A stretch of 64,000 nucleotides of DNA from Hoylesella oralis ATCC 33269. GTDB taxonomy: Bacteria > Bacteroidota > Bacteroidia > Bacteroidales > Bacteroidaceae. This document shows positions 35,579 to 44,515 of the stretch, piece after piece. Both the position numbers and the translations under genes were made by a program. Location: the NCBI RefSeq assembly GCF_000185145.2, contig NZ_GL833119.1, forward strand, positions 1,356,668-1,420,667. Reading direction: 5' to 3'. The notes under the pieces are model-generated. The model saw nothing but the letters and a program-made list of their open reading frames with translations, made no database searches and was not told the DNA's origin. Position 1 is the first letter of the stretch; each line of letters opens with the position of its first letter.

Positions 35579-35666
35579 TGTTGAAAGAAAATAGACGCGC
35601 CGTCTGTCGAATTTAGATATACTATCTGTGGAATATAGATATACCGTATATGCGTCTTAGACATAA
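35579..35666. repeat. Degenerate tandem array with 22-nt period (four units)
   Basis: Units start at 35579, 35601, 35623 and 35645. Units 2 and 3 share 18 of 22 positions (both end TAGATATAC); unit 4 shares 13 and unit 1 shares 11 with unit 2. The array lies between convergent genes. Counts are by eye. Confidence 0.55.
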
Positions 35667-35780
35667 GGAGTAAAAACAGGAGCATCCTGTTTCATGCGTA
35701 GTTGATCATGTCTGGTAGGTATTTAGGTAATTAGATTGTTGTATTAAAAAAGGATGTGTGGAAGGGATGCTCCTTATCTT

Positions 35781-36551
35781 TTAGTTGCTATGAAGGGTAG
35801 CAGGGCCTTCGCATTTCTTCACTATACCGATGCTGACCTCATACAATAGCCAGATAGGGAGTGATACTATGAGCAAGGTGAAGATATCCGAAGTGGGCGT
35901 AATAACGGCAGCCACGATGAGTATCGCCACAATGGCGTGGCGACGGAACTTGCGCATCCAATCGGCACGCAGCACGCCCATCACTGCCAGAAGTCCGCTT
36001 ATCACGGGTATCTCGAACACCAATCCGAACACGAGCGACATCATGAGCAGCGTGTCGATGTAAGATTCGAGCGACAGCATGGACATCACCTCGGCACTTA
36101 CCTGATAAGTACCGAGGAAATGTACTGTGAGCGGGAATACCAGAAAGTAGTTTATGGTTACGCCCACTATAAACATAACATAGCTGCACCCCACAGCTCG
36201 CACGGCATAACGGCGCTCGTTGCTGTAAAGGGCGGGCGAAATAAAGCGGTAGAGCTGATAGAGTATGTAGGGCGAAGCGCACAATGCACCCACGCAGAGT
36301 GCCGTTTTCATGTGCACCATGAATTGCTCCGTCAGCCCTATGTTTACCAACTGAATGCTGAAAGGCTCAATATGGAGCAGTCGGTAGGTAATGAAATCGC
36401 CGTCTTTCGGTGCCAACAGCACGGCAAAAAGCGTGTCTTTCATGCAGAAGGCGGCAATGCCGAAAGCCACAGAAACACCGAGTATGCGCAGCAGACAGCC
36501 GCGCAGCACGTCGAGATGTTCCCAAAAAGTGAGATCATTGGGCGTTGTCAT
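35781..36551 (-). CDS. tatC: Twin-arginine translocase subunit TatC
   Basis: A 256-residue inner-membrane protein, the receptor of the Tat pathway for exporting folded proteins. The start FWEHLDVLRGCLLRILGVSV is the classic N-terminal motif (E-H-L-x-E-L-R type), and the six expected membrane segments can be traced, with FEIPVISGLLAVMGVL in the fifth region. It follows tatA by 4 bases. Length is normal. Confidence 0.96.
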   Translation of the reverse strand: MTTPNDLTFWEHLDVLRGCLLRILGVSVAFGIAAFCMKDTLFAVLLAPKDGDFITYRLLHIEPFSIQLVNIGLTEQFMVHMKTALCVGALCASPYILYQLYRFISPALYSNERRYAVRAVGCSYVMFIVGVTINYFLVFPLTVHFLGTYQVSAEVMSMLSLESYIDTLLMMSLVFGLVFEIPVISGLLAVMGVLRADWMRKFRRHAIVAILIVAAVITPTSDIFTLLIVSLPIWLLYEVSIGIVKKCEGPATLHSN

Positions 36552-36555
36552 CGCC

Positions 36556-36759
36556 TTATTCCGTCTTGTCGTTGTCTTTCTCCGGCGCTTCCGTCTTCTT
36601 TGTCTTATCGGTATTCAGGTCTTCTTCTATTCCGTTAACGCCCTCTTTGAAGCTTTTAACGCCCTTACCCAGTCCTCTCATGAGTTCTGGAATCTTCTTC
36701 CCGCCGAAGAGTAGCAGTACAACGATCACGATAAGTATAATCTCCGGTGTTCCTAACAT
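36556..36759 (-). CDS. tatA: Twin-arginine translocase subunit TatA/E
   Basis: A 67-residue protein with one N-terminal membrane helix ([20 protein letters not shown]), the FG hinge and an amphipathic helix ([15 protein letters not shown]), then an acidic, Lys-rich tail. It forms the Tat pore with TatC encoded next. No TatB gene is present, as in many Bacteroidota. A weak promoter match (TAATTTCG, minus strand, 36849-36856) lies about 90 bases upstream. Confidence 0.95.
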   Translation of the reverse strand: MLGTPEIILIVIVVLLLFGGKKIPELMRGLGKGVKSFKEGVNGIEEDLNTDKTKKTEAPEKDNDKTE

Positions 36760-36886
36760 GTTATTCTGTTTTACGTTGGTTATTCAAAGTTCTAAATTCT
36801 CTTGTGCACCACGGCCGGCCGAACGGTCTGCCTATTAGCGCTTCTGCGCGAAATTACGAATAATATCGGGAATATGCAACAATGAT

Positions 36887-36949
36887 AACAGAAAATAACA
36901 TTCTGTTCGTAGCGGAGGAATGAGAGGGGGCCGCTGCCTTCACGGCCCC
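36887..36949 (-). terminator. Two hairpins after the M16 protease gene
   Basis: GGGGCCG/CGGCCCC (36927-36933 and 36943-36949) and AACAGAA/TTCTGTT (36887-36893 and 36901-36907). They follow the stop at 36955 on the minus strand. T-runs are short. Confidence 0.5.
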
Positions 36950-36954
36950 GACGG

Positions 36955-39774
36955 TCAGTCTGTTTTCAGCGGTTTCGACGACATGGTGATTTCGATACGG
37001 CGGTGCTGATCGAAGATTTGTTTGGCCAAGTTGCGTATCGATTCCGTGGTCAGAGCCTCGACATCTGCCTTGAACGTGGTGTCGAGATCTATGCCATTGA
37101 AGAGTTCGTTGTAGATTACTTGTTCCCAATAGTTATTCATAATCTGCACCTGTCCGTAGGTCTTCAGCTCATATTCCTTCACCTTTGCGAGGTCGTTTGC
37201 ATCGGGCCCTTTCTCTGCCATCGCCTTCAGCTCGTCGTAGATGATGGGGATAAGCTTTGAATATTTGTCGGGATCGGTGCGGAAAGCGATTTTTACCATC
37301 GCTTCACTGTAGGGGTAGCGCTGCAAGTCGCCCCTTACGCTAACGCCGTAGGTACCGCCTTGCTCCTCTCGAACTTTCTCTGTGTAAGCTATGCGCAGCA
37401 GTTGACAGAGCGCATCCAGCCTTAGATCGTTCTTGGCAGTATAGGGTATCCGGCCCGTAAGTATGATGGTGGTCATCGAAGAGGGCGTGTCTTGCGGTTT
37501 CACAAAGCGGTGCACCTCGTTTGCATCGATGATGTTAGCGCCCGTGTCGTGTACTGTTTCGCGCTTACCCGTGGCGGGTAGCGACGCCAGATACTGACAT
37601 ACGAGCGGTCGGAGCGCTTTCAAATCGATGTTTCCGGTAAGAATAACGCTGAAATCAGCTGCGTTGCCGAAGCGTTCTCGGTATATCTTCAAGATACGGT
37701 CGTAGTCTACTTGGCTCAAACGTTCCTTGGTCATGGGCAGCATACGCGGGTGATGACCGTAGACGATGGCACTGAGAGAGTCGTTATAGGTTACCGACGG
37801 GTTCGCATCACGGTTGGTCAAGAACTCGCTCTGGCGCGTCATAAGATTGCGGAATGCCGTGGTATCGCGGCGCGGAGCCGTGAAGTAAAGGTACGTAAGT
37901 TCGAACATAGTTTTCATATCCTTTACGTTGCTACTGCCTTTAATGCCTTCAGTCTCGTCTCTGATGAACGGACTTACGGAGACAGTTTTGCCTGCCAGCA
38001 TCTTTTCGAGTGTCAGTTCATCAAATTCTCCTACGCCTCCGGCCGTGGCACCCGATATAAGATAGGTAAGATCGGGCATGGAAGAAGCGGGGTAGAGACT
38101 CTTTCCGCCAGCGCTGAATATATTCATGTTCACGTCGTCATCGTCGAAATTTGTGGGACGAACATATACTTTCATACCGTTGGAGAGCACCATTTCGCGG
38201 TATCCATGCTTGAAGTTGCGCTCCGAAACAATCTTTCCGGGCTTGGGCAATCGGCCGATGAGTTGGCTCGGGAGTTTCTTTTCGCGGTAAGGTTCGTATG
38301 TCTTTTGCTGCGCGCGAAGTATGGCTGTTTCTATTGCCTCGTGCGAAGGCATGCGGAAGTTGCCCTTTTCGGGGCCATATAGCGTTACCACCTGATTGCG
38401 GTCGGTGATCATTTCGCGCACGAAATCGTTAAGCTCTGCCAGCGTTGTCCGGTCGGTGAGTTTCTTGATAAGCGCCAGTTCGGTGTCGGGACTCAGCATG
38501 GGTTCTCCCTGCAGAAAGTTGTTCAAACACTGACGTACAAAACTCCTGTTGCGGCGTTTTGCACGCTCATTGTAGCTGCTTTGCTGCATGTTGAGCTGCT
38601 CTTGCTTGGCTCTGTCGAACTCGACCTGTGTAAATCCTGTCTTTCGGGTGCGCTCTATCTCGCCCAAGAGGGCCGCTATACCGCTCGAAATACTATCTTG
38701 TTTGAACATGGCAGAGGCCATGAAAGCGTCTTTGGTATCGGCCAAAAAGAAGTTGCCGTCGCGTACCGATGCCGATATGAAAGGCGGATTGTGCTGCTTG
38801 CCCAGCTCTGTAAGCCTGTCGTTCAGCATTGTTCTGACTAAATCCGTTTTGTATTCGTCGGCAAAATAGGCCTCTGTAGAGCGCTGCTCCATGGGGGTAG
38901 CGTCGCGCTTCATATAGAGTGTAAAGTTTACTGTGGGTTGCTCTTTATCCGTAGCGGTAAAGACGATCATCTTATCATTGTCGGGTACGGGATAATAAAT
39001 GCGCTCCGCAGCGTCTTGGGGCATGGGTATAGAACTGAAAAGTGTCTTGATTTTCTGTTCTACGCGGTCTATATCGATGTCGCCCACCACAATGATAGCC
39101 TGCAAATCGGGCCTATACCACTTCTGATAATAGTCTTTCAAATCCTGATAGAGGAAGTGGTCTACGATGTCCATTGAGCCTATCGGCAGGCAATCTGCGT
39201 ACTTCGAGCCTGCGTAGACCACCGGCATGGCACGCTCCATGAGCCGCTGCACCGCCATCGAGGCGCGCCTCGTGCGCCATTCTTCGTGTATTACGCCGCG
39301 CTCCTTATCTATCTCCGTGTCCGATAGCAGCAGGTAGTGACTCCAGTCGTGCAGTATCAGAAGGCACGAATCTACCACCCCTTCGCGCTTTACAGGGGCC
39401 GACGAGATGTTGTAGACGGTCTCGTCGACGCTGGTATAGGCATTGAGATTAGCGCCAAACTTGATGCCCACACTCTCACACCATTTTACTATACCGGGGC
39501 GCAACGAGTCGCCCGGGAAGTTCAGCGTGCCGTTGAACGCCATGTGTTCGAGGAAATGAGCCAGTCCGCGTTGCCTTGGTTCCTCCAATATGGAGCCCAC
39601 CCGTTGGGCGATGTAGAACTCTGCAACGTTTGGAGTTTGTGCATTATGGCGCACGTAATAGGTCATTCCGTTCGCCAGAACGCCTTTCCTGATGGTGCTG
39701 TCTTGCGGGAGTTGCTGCGAGAAAGCTGCTGTGCACCATGCGAAAATGCACAATATGAAAGTTATTTTTTTCAT
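36955..39774 (-). CDS. M16-family zinc metalloprotease, secreted
   Basis: A 939-residue insulinase/pitrilysin-type protease with a signal peptide (MKKITFILCIFAWCTAAFSQ). The inverted zinc motif HFLEH is at 73-77, and a downstream Glu near 154 (TEIDKERG) would complete the metal site. A second, inactive M16 half follows from about 500. A longer frame starting at 39873 has 33 extra residues with no signal-peptide character, so 39774 is preferred. It is the last gene of the receptor/DUF4876 operon, 144 bases after the second DUF4876 gene. Such periplasmic or surface proteases in receptor operons may trim peptides or proteinaceous ligands. Confidence 0.93.
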   Translation of the reverse strand: MKKITFILCIFAWCTAAFSQQLPQDSTIRKGVLANGMTYYVRHNAQTPNVAEFYIAQRVGSILEEPRQRGLAHFLEHMAFNGTLNFPGDSLRPGIVKWCESVGIKFGANLNAYTSVDETVYNISSAPVKREGVVDSCLLILHDWSHYLLLSDTEIDKERGVIHEEWRTRRASMAVQRLMERAMPVVYAGSKYADCLPIGSMDIVDHFLYQDLKDYYQKWYRPDLQAIIVVGDIDIDRVEQKIKTLFSSIPMPQDAAERIYYPVPDNDKMIVFTATDKEQPTVNFTLYMKRDATPMEQRSTEAYFADEYKTDLVRTMLNDRLTELGKQHNPPFISASVRDGNFFLADTKDAFMASAMFKQDSISSGIAALLGEIERTRKTGFTQVEFDRAKQEQLNMQQSSYNERAKRRNRSFVRQCLNNFLQGEPMLSPDTELALIKKLTDRTTLAELNDFVREMITDRNQVVTLYGPEKGNFRMPSHEAIETAILRAQQKTYEPYREKKLPSQLIGRLPKPGKIVSERNFKHGYREMVLSNGMKVYVRPTNFDDDDVNMNIFSAGGKSLYPASSMPDLTYLISGATAGGVGEFDELTLEKMLAGKTVSVSPFIRDETEGIKGSSNVKDMKTMFELTYLYFTAPRRDTTAFRNLMTRQSEFLTNRDANPSVTYNDSLSAIVYGHHPRMLPMTKERLSQVDYDRILKIYRERFGNAADFSVILTGNIDLKALRPLVCQYLASLPATGKRETVHDTGANIIDANEVHRFVKPQDTPSSMTTIILTGRIPYTAKNDLRLDALCQLLRIAYTEKVREEQGGTYGVSVRGDLQRYPYSEAMVKIAFRTDPDKYSKLIPIIYDELKAMAEKGPDANDLAKVKEYELKTYGQVQIMNNYWEQVIYNELFNGIDLDTTFKADVEALTTESIRNLAKQIFDQHRRIEITMSSKPLKTD

Positions 39775-39859
39775 GAATGTTCCTGTTAAAATAATATCTG
39801 AAAGCGACGGAGTGGCCGAAATGTGGCCGATCCGTCCGCTGCCTGTGAAAGATACACGA

Positions 39860-39882
39860 TATATGTAAGGCAATTACATATA
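39860..39882 (-). repeat. Intercistronic hairpin, copy 2
   Basis: TATATGTAA (39860-39868), loop GGCAA, TTACATATA (39874-39882), with ACG/CGT flanks extending it. It is the counterpart of 41269-41289, with one T-A to C-G exchange that keeps pairing. Just beside it (39873-39911) two 22-nt-period units can be aligned. Confidence 0.6.
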
Positions 39883-39917
39883 CCGTATATCCGGTTTATA
39901 TATGCCGCATGTCGCTG

Positions 39918-41162
39918 TTACTTGAACAGTGTAGGCTTGGCGTCTGCATTGAAGTCGTTGGTCGAATTGTTGGTATCTGTCCATTTGTTGCCCGACTTTT
40001 TACGCACAACAGCCTTGCCATAGCGCGATTGGTCTTGGTCTGTGGAGCCGCAATGCGACCATCCGGCATCGAGAGTTGCGGCAACTACGCCCCATTGGTA
40101 GTCTGAAGCCACGCTCAAATTTACCGCATCAATGATCCAAGTGTTGGGCAGGAAGTTGGCATCATTGTCCATCGGATAGGTCTCCCCGTCGAAAGTAAGT
40201 GTCCATTTGTAATTATATACGTATTTCGAAGTGTAGGTTTCGCGGTCTACTTGCGGCCTTGCAATGGCGTAAGCCTTAAAGCCTCTGTTGTGCATAGAGA
40301 AGTAAGTGGCGCTCGAGGTAGTCCAGCTAAGCAGGTTAGGCACGTTGGGATTATCGTCATCACTTATGTTCGGATCGCTCGATTTATCATAGAATTCGAA
40401 GTCAGCCTTACTTAAATCTATCGAATTTTTATTGAACTCCTTGTGGTTTTTGGCATCTATAGCGAGCACAAGTTCCTCTCCCGGCTTCACCGGATGTTCT
40501 TTCCCGCTGCCCGGAATGACGTATAGAGCACTGACGGTCATAGCTTGTTGCATCAGATCAGGGGTATAATCCTGCTTATCGACGGTAAGAAAATCAGACT
40601 CGGCAATGGCAAGTCCGTCGGCATACATTACCGTGTCGCTGTTATTACCTATCTTTATATATTGGTCGTCTGTATATTGTTTACCTTCCGGAGTGAGCGT
40701 TCCGGTGAAGAATATCTCGGAAATAACGAAGCCGTCTTGAGCGTTATAAGTGCTGAGAGCCACGTTCGTGCTGCCTATAGCTGAGCTTTCGGGCGCTTGG
40801 TTTATTCGTACATTCTCCTTCACCGCTCTTACCGGCGATTTTACCGTTTCGCCGTTGAGCTGATAGGTTACGTTTCCGTGCACCTCAACGGTATAGTTTC
40901 CCGCCGGCAGAGTCAGTGTGTCGGCGAACTGTGTGCCTGCTTTTTTGAAGTTGGAGAGTGTGTATGTCGCCTTTGTATTTACATTGGTAAACACGGCTTT
41001 TGCATCGGTCAGCGTGCCTGCCTGCACATTCAACGGCAGGTCGAGCGTAAGAGCATGCCTGACAGATACCTCGGGTTCGGTCTTGTCGTCGTCGCTGCAG
41101 GCTATGAAGATCGTATTCATAGCCACGAAAGCTATTATGAATGCTAAGATTTTACTTTTCAT
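39918..41162 (-). CDS. DUF4876 lipoprotein, second of a tandem pair
   Basis: A 414-residue lipoprotein (lipobox FIACS). Residues about 33-125 form an Ig-like domain (LPLNVQAGTLTDAKAVFTNV, LPAGNYTVEVHGNVTYQLNG) and the rest is the DUF4876 body (DGFVISEIFFTGTLTPEGKQ, IDAVNLSV). It has the same length as its upstream paralogue and is about 85% identical by eye, including the 3' flank, so the unit was duplicated recently. Differences cluster around 330-360. It should be a surface or periplasmic partner of the TonB receptor in the same operon. Function is unknown. Confidence 0.85.
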   Translation of the reverse strand: MKSKILAFIIAFVAMNTIFIACSDDDKTEPEVSVRHALTLDLPLNVQAGTLTDAKAVFTNVNTKATYTLSNFKKAGTQFADTLTLPAGNYTVEVHGNVTYQLNGETVKSPVRAVKENVRINQAPESSAIGSTNVALSTYNAQDGFVISEIFFTGTLTPEGKQYTDDQYIKIGNNSDTVMYADGLAIAESDFLTVDKQDYTPDLMQQAMTVSALYVIPGSGKEHPVKPGEELVLAIDAKNHKEFNKNSIDLSKADFEFYDKSSDPNISDDDNPNVPNLLSWTTSSATYFSMHNRGFKAYAIARPQVDRETYTSKYVYNYKWTLTFDGETYPMDNDANFLPNTWIIDAVNLSVASDYQWGVVAATLDAGWSHCGSTDQDQSRYGKAVVRKKSGNKWTDTNNSTNDFNADAKPTLFK

Positions 41163-41268
41163 TTATTTTACTTGTTTGATTTGTTTGTTATTGTTGAAAT
41201 GATGCCTAAAGGCAACGGAGTGGTCGGAATGTTGTCGTGCCGTCTGCTGCCTGTAAAAATCATACGGC

Positions 41269-41289
41269 ACATGTAACAGCCTTACATGT
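41269..41289 (-). repeat. Intercistronic hairpin, copy 1
   Basis: ACATGTAA (41269-41276), loop CAGCC, TTACATGT (41282-41289), with ACGG/CCGT flanks. Beside it, 41281-41324 holds two 22-nt units (CTTACATGTACCGTATGTCC plus GG; CTTATATATGCCGTATGCCG plus CC) sharing about 16 positions. Confidence 0.6.
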
Positions 41290-41325
41290 ACCGTATGTCC
41301 GGCTTATATATGCCGTATGCCGCCG

Positions 41326-42570
41326 TTATTTAAACAGTGTAGGCTTGGCATCCGCCTCGAAGTCGTTGGTCGAATTGTTGGTGTCTGTCCATTTGTTGCC
41401 CGACTTTTTACGCACAACAGCCTTGCCATAGCGTGTTTTATCGTGGTCTGTGGAGCCACAATGCGACCATCCGGCATCGAGAGTTGCGGCAACTACGCCC
41501 CATTGATACATTGAAGTAACACTCAAGTTCACCGCATCGATGATCCAAGTGTTGGGCAGGAAGCAAGCATTTCTCTTCATCGGATAAGAGTTCCCCTTAA
41601 AGGTATATGTCCACTTGTAATCGTATGCGTATTTCGAAGTGTAGGTTTCTTGGTCTACTTGCGGCCTTGCAATGGCGTAAGCCTTAAAGCCTCTGTTGTG
41701 TAGAGTGAAAAAAGTGGCGCTTGAGGTAGTCCAGCTAAGCAGGTTAGGCACATCGGGATTGTCGTCGTCAGTTATGTTCGGATTGCTCGACTTATCATAA
41801 AATTCGAAGTCAGCTTTACTTAAATCAATCGAATTACTATTGATCTCTTTGTGGTTTTTGGCATTCAAAGCAAGCACAAGTTCTTCTCCCGGCTTCACCG
41901 GATGTTCCTTTCCGCTGCCCGGAATAACGTATAGATCACTGACAGTCATAGCCTGATTCATCAGATCAGGGGTATAGTTTTGCTTCTGAACGGTAAGGAA
42001 TGCAGACTCGGCAATGGCAAGTCCGTCGGCATACATTACCGTGTCGCTGTTATTACCTATCTTTATATATTGGTCATAACTATATTGTTTGCCATCCGGA
42101 GTGAGCGTTCCGGTGAAGAATATCTCGGAAATAACGAAGCCGTCTTGAGCGTTATAAGTGCTGAGAGCCACGGTTGTGCTGCCTATGGCGGCATTCGGTG
42201 ACGCTTGGTCTATGCGTACGTTCTCCTTCACCGCCCTTACCGGCGCTTTTACCGTTTCTCCGTTGAGCTGATAGGTTACGTTTCCGTGCACTTCGATGGT
42301 ATAGGTTCCCGCCGGCAGAGTCAGCGTGTCGGCGAACTGTGTGCCTGCTTTCTTGAAGTTGGAAAGTGTGTATGTCGCCTTTGTATTTACATTGGTAAAC
42401 ACGGCTTTTGCATCGGTCAGCGTGCCTGCCTGTACGTTCAACGGCAGGTCGAGCGTAAGAGCGTGTCTGACAGATACTTCGGGTTCGGTCTTGTTGTCGT
42501 CGCTACAAGCTACGAATACCATACTCATGGCTACGATGGCCATTGTGAATGCTAAAAATTTTTTAATCAT
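41326..42570 (-). CDS. DUF4876 lipoprotein, first of a tandem pair
   Basis: A 414-residue lipoprotein with lipobox FVACS, the same Ig-like N-terminal domain and DUF4876 body as the gene at 39918. It begins 49 bases after the beta-barrel gene on the minus strand. The pair plus flanks (about 39800-41162 and 41210-42570) is a direct duplication. The variable stretches NANFLP/NACFLP and FDGETYPMDND/FKGNSYPMKRN suggest diversification at one face, perhaps for ligand choice. Function is unknown. Confidence 0.85.
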   Translation of the reverse strand: MIKKFLAFTMAIVAMSMVFVACSDDNKTEPEVSVRHALTLDLPLNVQAGTLTDAKAVFTNVNTKATYTLSNFKKAGTQFADTLTLPAGTYTIEVHGNVTYQLNGETVKAPVRAVKENVRIDQASPNAAIGSTTVALSTYNAQDGFVISEIFFTGTLTPDGKQYSYDQYIKIGNNSDTVMYADGLAIAESAFLTVQKQNYTPDLMNQAMTVSDLYVIPGSGKEHPVKPGEELVLALNAKNHKEINSNSIDLSKADFEFYDKSSNPNITDDDNPDVPNLLSWTTSSATFFTLHNRGFKAYAIARPQVDQETYTSKYAYDYKWTYTFKGNSYPMKRNACFLPNTWIIDAVNLSVTSMYQWGVVAATLDAGWSHCGSTDHDKTRYGKAVVRKKSGNKWTDTNNSTNDFEADAKPTLFK

Positions 42571-42619
42571 TTTCTTTATTTATTTGGTTTATTTTTTATG
42601 TAGAAATTATATATCTGTT

Positions 42620-44131
42620 TTAGAATGTGATGCCTGCCGAGCATTTTAGCGACAGGCTGTGGTAGGTTTCGTTGCCCGTATATCCGCCCGAAAACGATAC
42701 GAACGCGCCGTATCCTTTCCACTTCTTGGGTGCAAAAAACAGGCGAACGTCAGTGCCGGCAACGGCATAATTGGCGGTTAGAGCCTCGTAAGTGTGGTTC
42801 ACAAGATCCGTTCTTGCCTCGTCCATCGTGGCATATGGCATCGTTATAGCCTTGCGGGTGTTGGCATAGAAAGCGGTATGCAGGTTCCAAACAAGCTGTG
42901 TAATGTTGCCGAATGCCCTTATCCATTGTGCATCGAGTGCTCCGTAAGCCTTCGAGAACGACATTTTGCGCTCCGGAGAAACATAATCTGAAGCGAAATC
43001 CTGATACCCCCCGCGCAGTTCAATGGTAAGGCCGGTACCGCTGCCGAGGCTGCATGCGCCCCCTGCGTGGTAGTCGTTCAGCCGACTGTGGTACATGGTG
43101 AGCGTGGCGATAGTACGGTATTCCGAGCCCGAAGGGCTGCCCGCGATATGCTCGTCGCCTTTCCTACCTTCGTGAGAGATACCGCCGAAGACGCTCCAAC
43201 CGATGTTGCCTTCGTGTTTCCAGCCTGCAGTAACGGCGCCGTCCGTTAGGTATAGCGTAGATAGCGGTAACGAATTGAGCGATGGTAAGATACGTTTGTA
43301 GGGTGCAAAACGGTAGTTTGCGGTAACATAGATGCCACTCCTGTCGGCGATAGGCCGTAGGGCTATGTCGGTTAGAACGCCTGTGGATTTGTAATAGGCC
43401 GACCTGTTGCTGCCCGAAAAGCGTTCGTAGTCGGCTCCCAGACCGCTCATCTGATACTCGGGAATGACGCCTGCTTCGCGGAAAAACTTAACGTCATTGG
43501 TCTGTTTATAGAATGTTCCGCCCACTCCGATGCCAGCTTCATAGTCGCCTAATGCATACTTTGCGCCCCCTCGGAGCGTCATGTCGGTCGAGATACCGCG
43601 CATTCGGGGATCGGTAGTTCGGTATTCATGTTCGGCTCGGAAGTCGATGGAGGCCCCCAAGGCCAGCTTTCCGAGTTGCACGGCATAGCCTCCTGAGAAG
43701 GTATAACGTTCGTTGTGAAGGTCTCCGCCCAGCGTGTCGCCCATCACATACGGGCGAAGCAGCAGGTAATCAGAGGTAGAATTCCACTTCACGGCATACT
43801 TCCTACCCGTTCTATATGAAGCACTGCCCCATACAGATGTACGCTTTGAGAGGCGTATATACGACTTTGCGGCGGCTCCCCACAGCAAATTGCCCTTGCC
43901 GACTTCGTAGAGTAACGGTCGGTTGGCGTGCTTGTAATCGGCGTAGAGGCCTAATTCGGAATAAGAACGGGCGTAGGCATCGAGCATGAAAACGGGGTTC
44001 TGACGGCTTTCCTGTAGCACATCGTGCCACAGAGAGTAATGTTCTACGGCGGCCGTAGTGTCTGCCACGGAGGCGAAAGCAGCACTTGTCTGCATTGCCA
44101 AGGCTATGATGATGAGGCGTATTCCGTTCAT
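42620..44131 (-). CDS. Outer-membrane beta-barrel protein, DUF6850-like
   Basis: A 503-residue protein with a signal peptide (ends SAAFAS) and regular alternating beta-strands to a C-terminal aromatic/hydrophobic end (LKCSAGITF), typical of an outer-membrane barrel. The mature start (HYSLWHDVLQESRQNPVFML) and YKHANRPLLYEVGKGNLLWG match my memory of the DUF6850 family, which often accompanies DUF4876 genes. It lacks a plug and TonB box, so it is not itself a TonB receptor. It begins 3 bases after the small lipoprotein stop. Confidence 0.78.
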   Translation of the reverse strand: MNGIRLIIIALAMQTSAAFASVADTTAAVEHYSLWHDVLQESRQNPVFMLDAYARSYSELGLYADYKHANRPLLYEVGKGNLLWGAAAKSYIRLSKRTSVWGSASYRTGRKYAVKWNSTSDYLLLRPYVMGDTLGGDLHNERYTFSGGYAVQLGKLALGASIDFRAEHEYRTTDPRMRGISTDMTLRGGAKYALGDYEAGIGVGGTFYKQTNDVKFFREAGVIPEYQMSGLGADYERFSGSNRSAYYKSTGVLTDIALRPIADRSGIYVTANYRFAPYKRILPSLNSLPLSTLYLTDGAVTAGWKHEGNIGWSVFGGISHEGRKGDEHIAGSPSGSEYRTIATLTMYHSRLNDYHAGGACSLGSGTGLTIELRGGYQDFASDYVSPERKMSFSKAYGALDAQWIRAFGNITQLVWNLHTAFYANTRKAITMPYATMDEARTDLVNHTYEALTANYAVAGTDVRLFFAPKKWKGYGAFVSFSGGYTGNETYHSLSLKCSAGITF

Positions 44132-44134
44132 TTT

Positions 44135-44515
44135 CTACATGAATATGATGTCTGTCGACACCGCAGAGGGGTGCTGTACGAGTTCCAAATAGCTTGACGA
44201 CACTCTGAAATTGGCCACTCTTTCCGTACCGCCGCTACTGCGCAGCAGCACCGTACCCTCGCCGCTAAGGGCGTAGGCGCCACGCAGCACGTCGATGGAA
44301 ACCGAGGTTCCTTGGAACAAAGACGAGGAGTAGGTTTGTTTGTTGCTGGTGTTGCTGAGTGTAACCGTGCCTTGCATGCGCACCACAGTGAAGCTGTCGG
44401 GCACATTAATGGTGATGACAGCCGTGGTATAATAGTCGTCGTTATCGGCATGACAGGCGCTGATAAGTGCCGAAAGCATGGCGAGCAAGAGTGCCGTTTG
44501 TAATATCTTCTTCAT
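44135..44515 (-). CDS. Small lipoprotein resembling the DUF4876 N-terminal domain
   Basis: A 126-residue lipoprotein (lipobox LISAC). Its single domain (VVRMQGTVTLSNTSNKQTYS, then VLRGAYALSGEGTV) follows the same pattern as the Ig-like N-terminal domain of the DUF4876 proteins in the same operon (a verb-like strand, N-T-x-T-K/N-x-x-T-Y-S/T, then L/R-x-G-x-Y). It starts on an ATGA overlap with the TonB receptor stop (44512-44515), so expression is coupled. Function is unknown. Confidence 0.78.
   Translation of the reverse strand: MKKILQTALLLAMLSALISACHADNDDYYTTAVITINVPDSFTVVRMQGTVTLSNTSNKQTYSSSLFQGTSVSIDVLRGAYALSGEGTVLLRSSGGTERVANFRVSSSYLELVQHPSAVSTDIIFM

Noticed and set aside
35579..35666. 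CRISPR array
   Set aside because: The 22-nt units are contiguous with no unique spacers and no cas genes are nearby.
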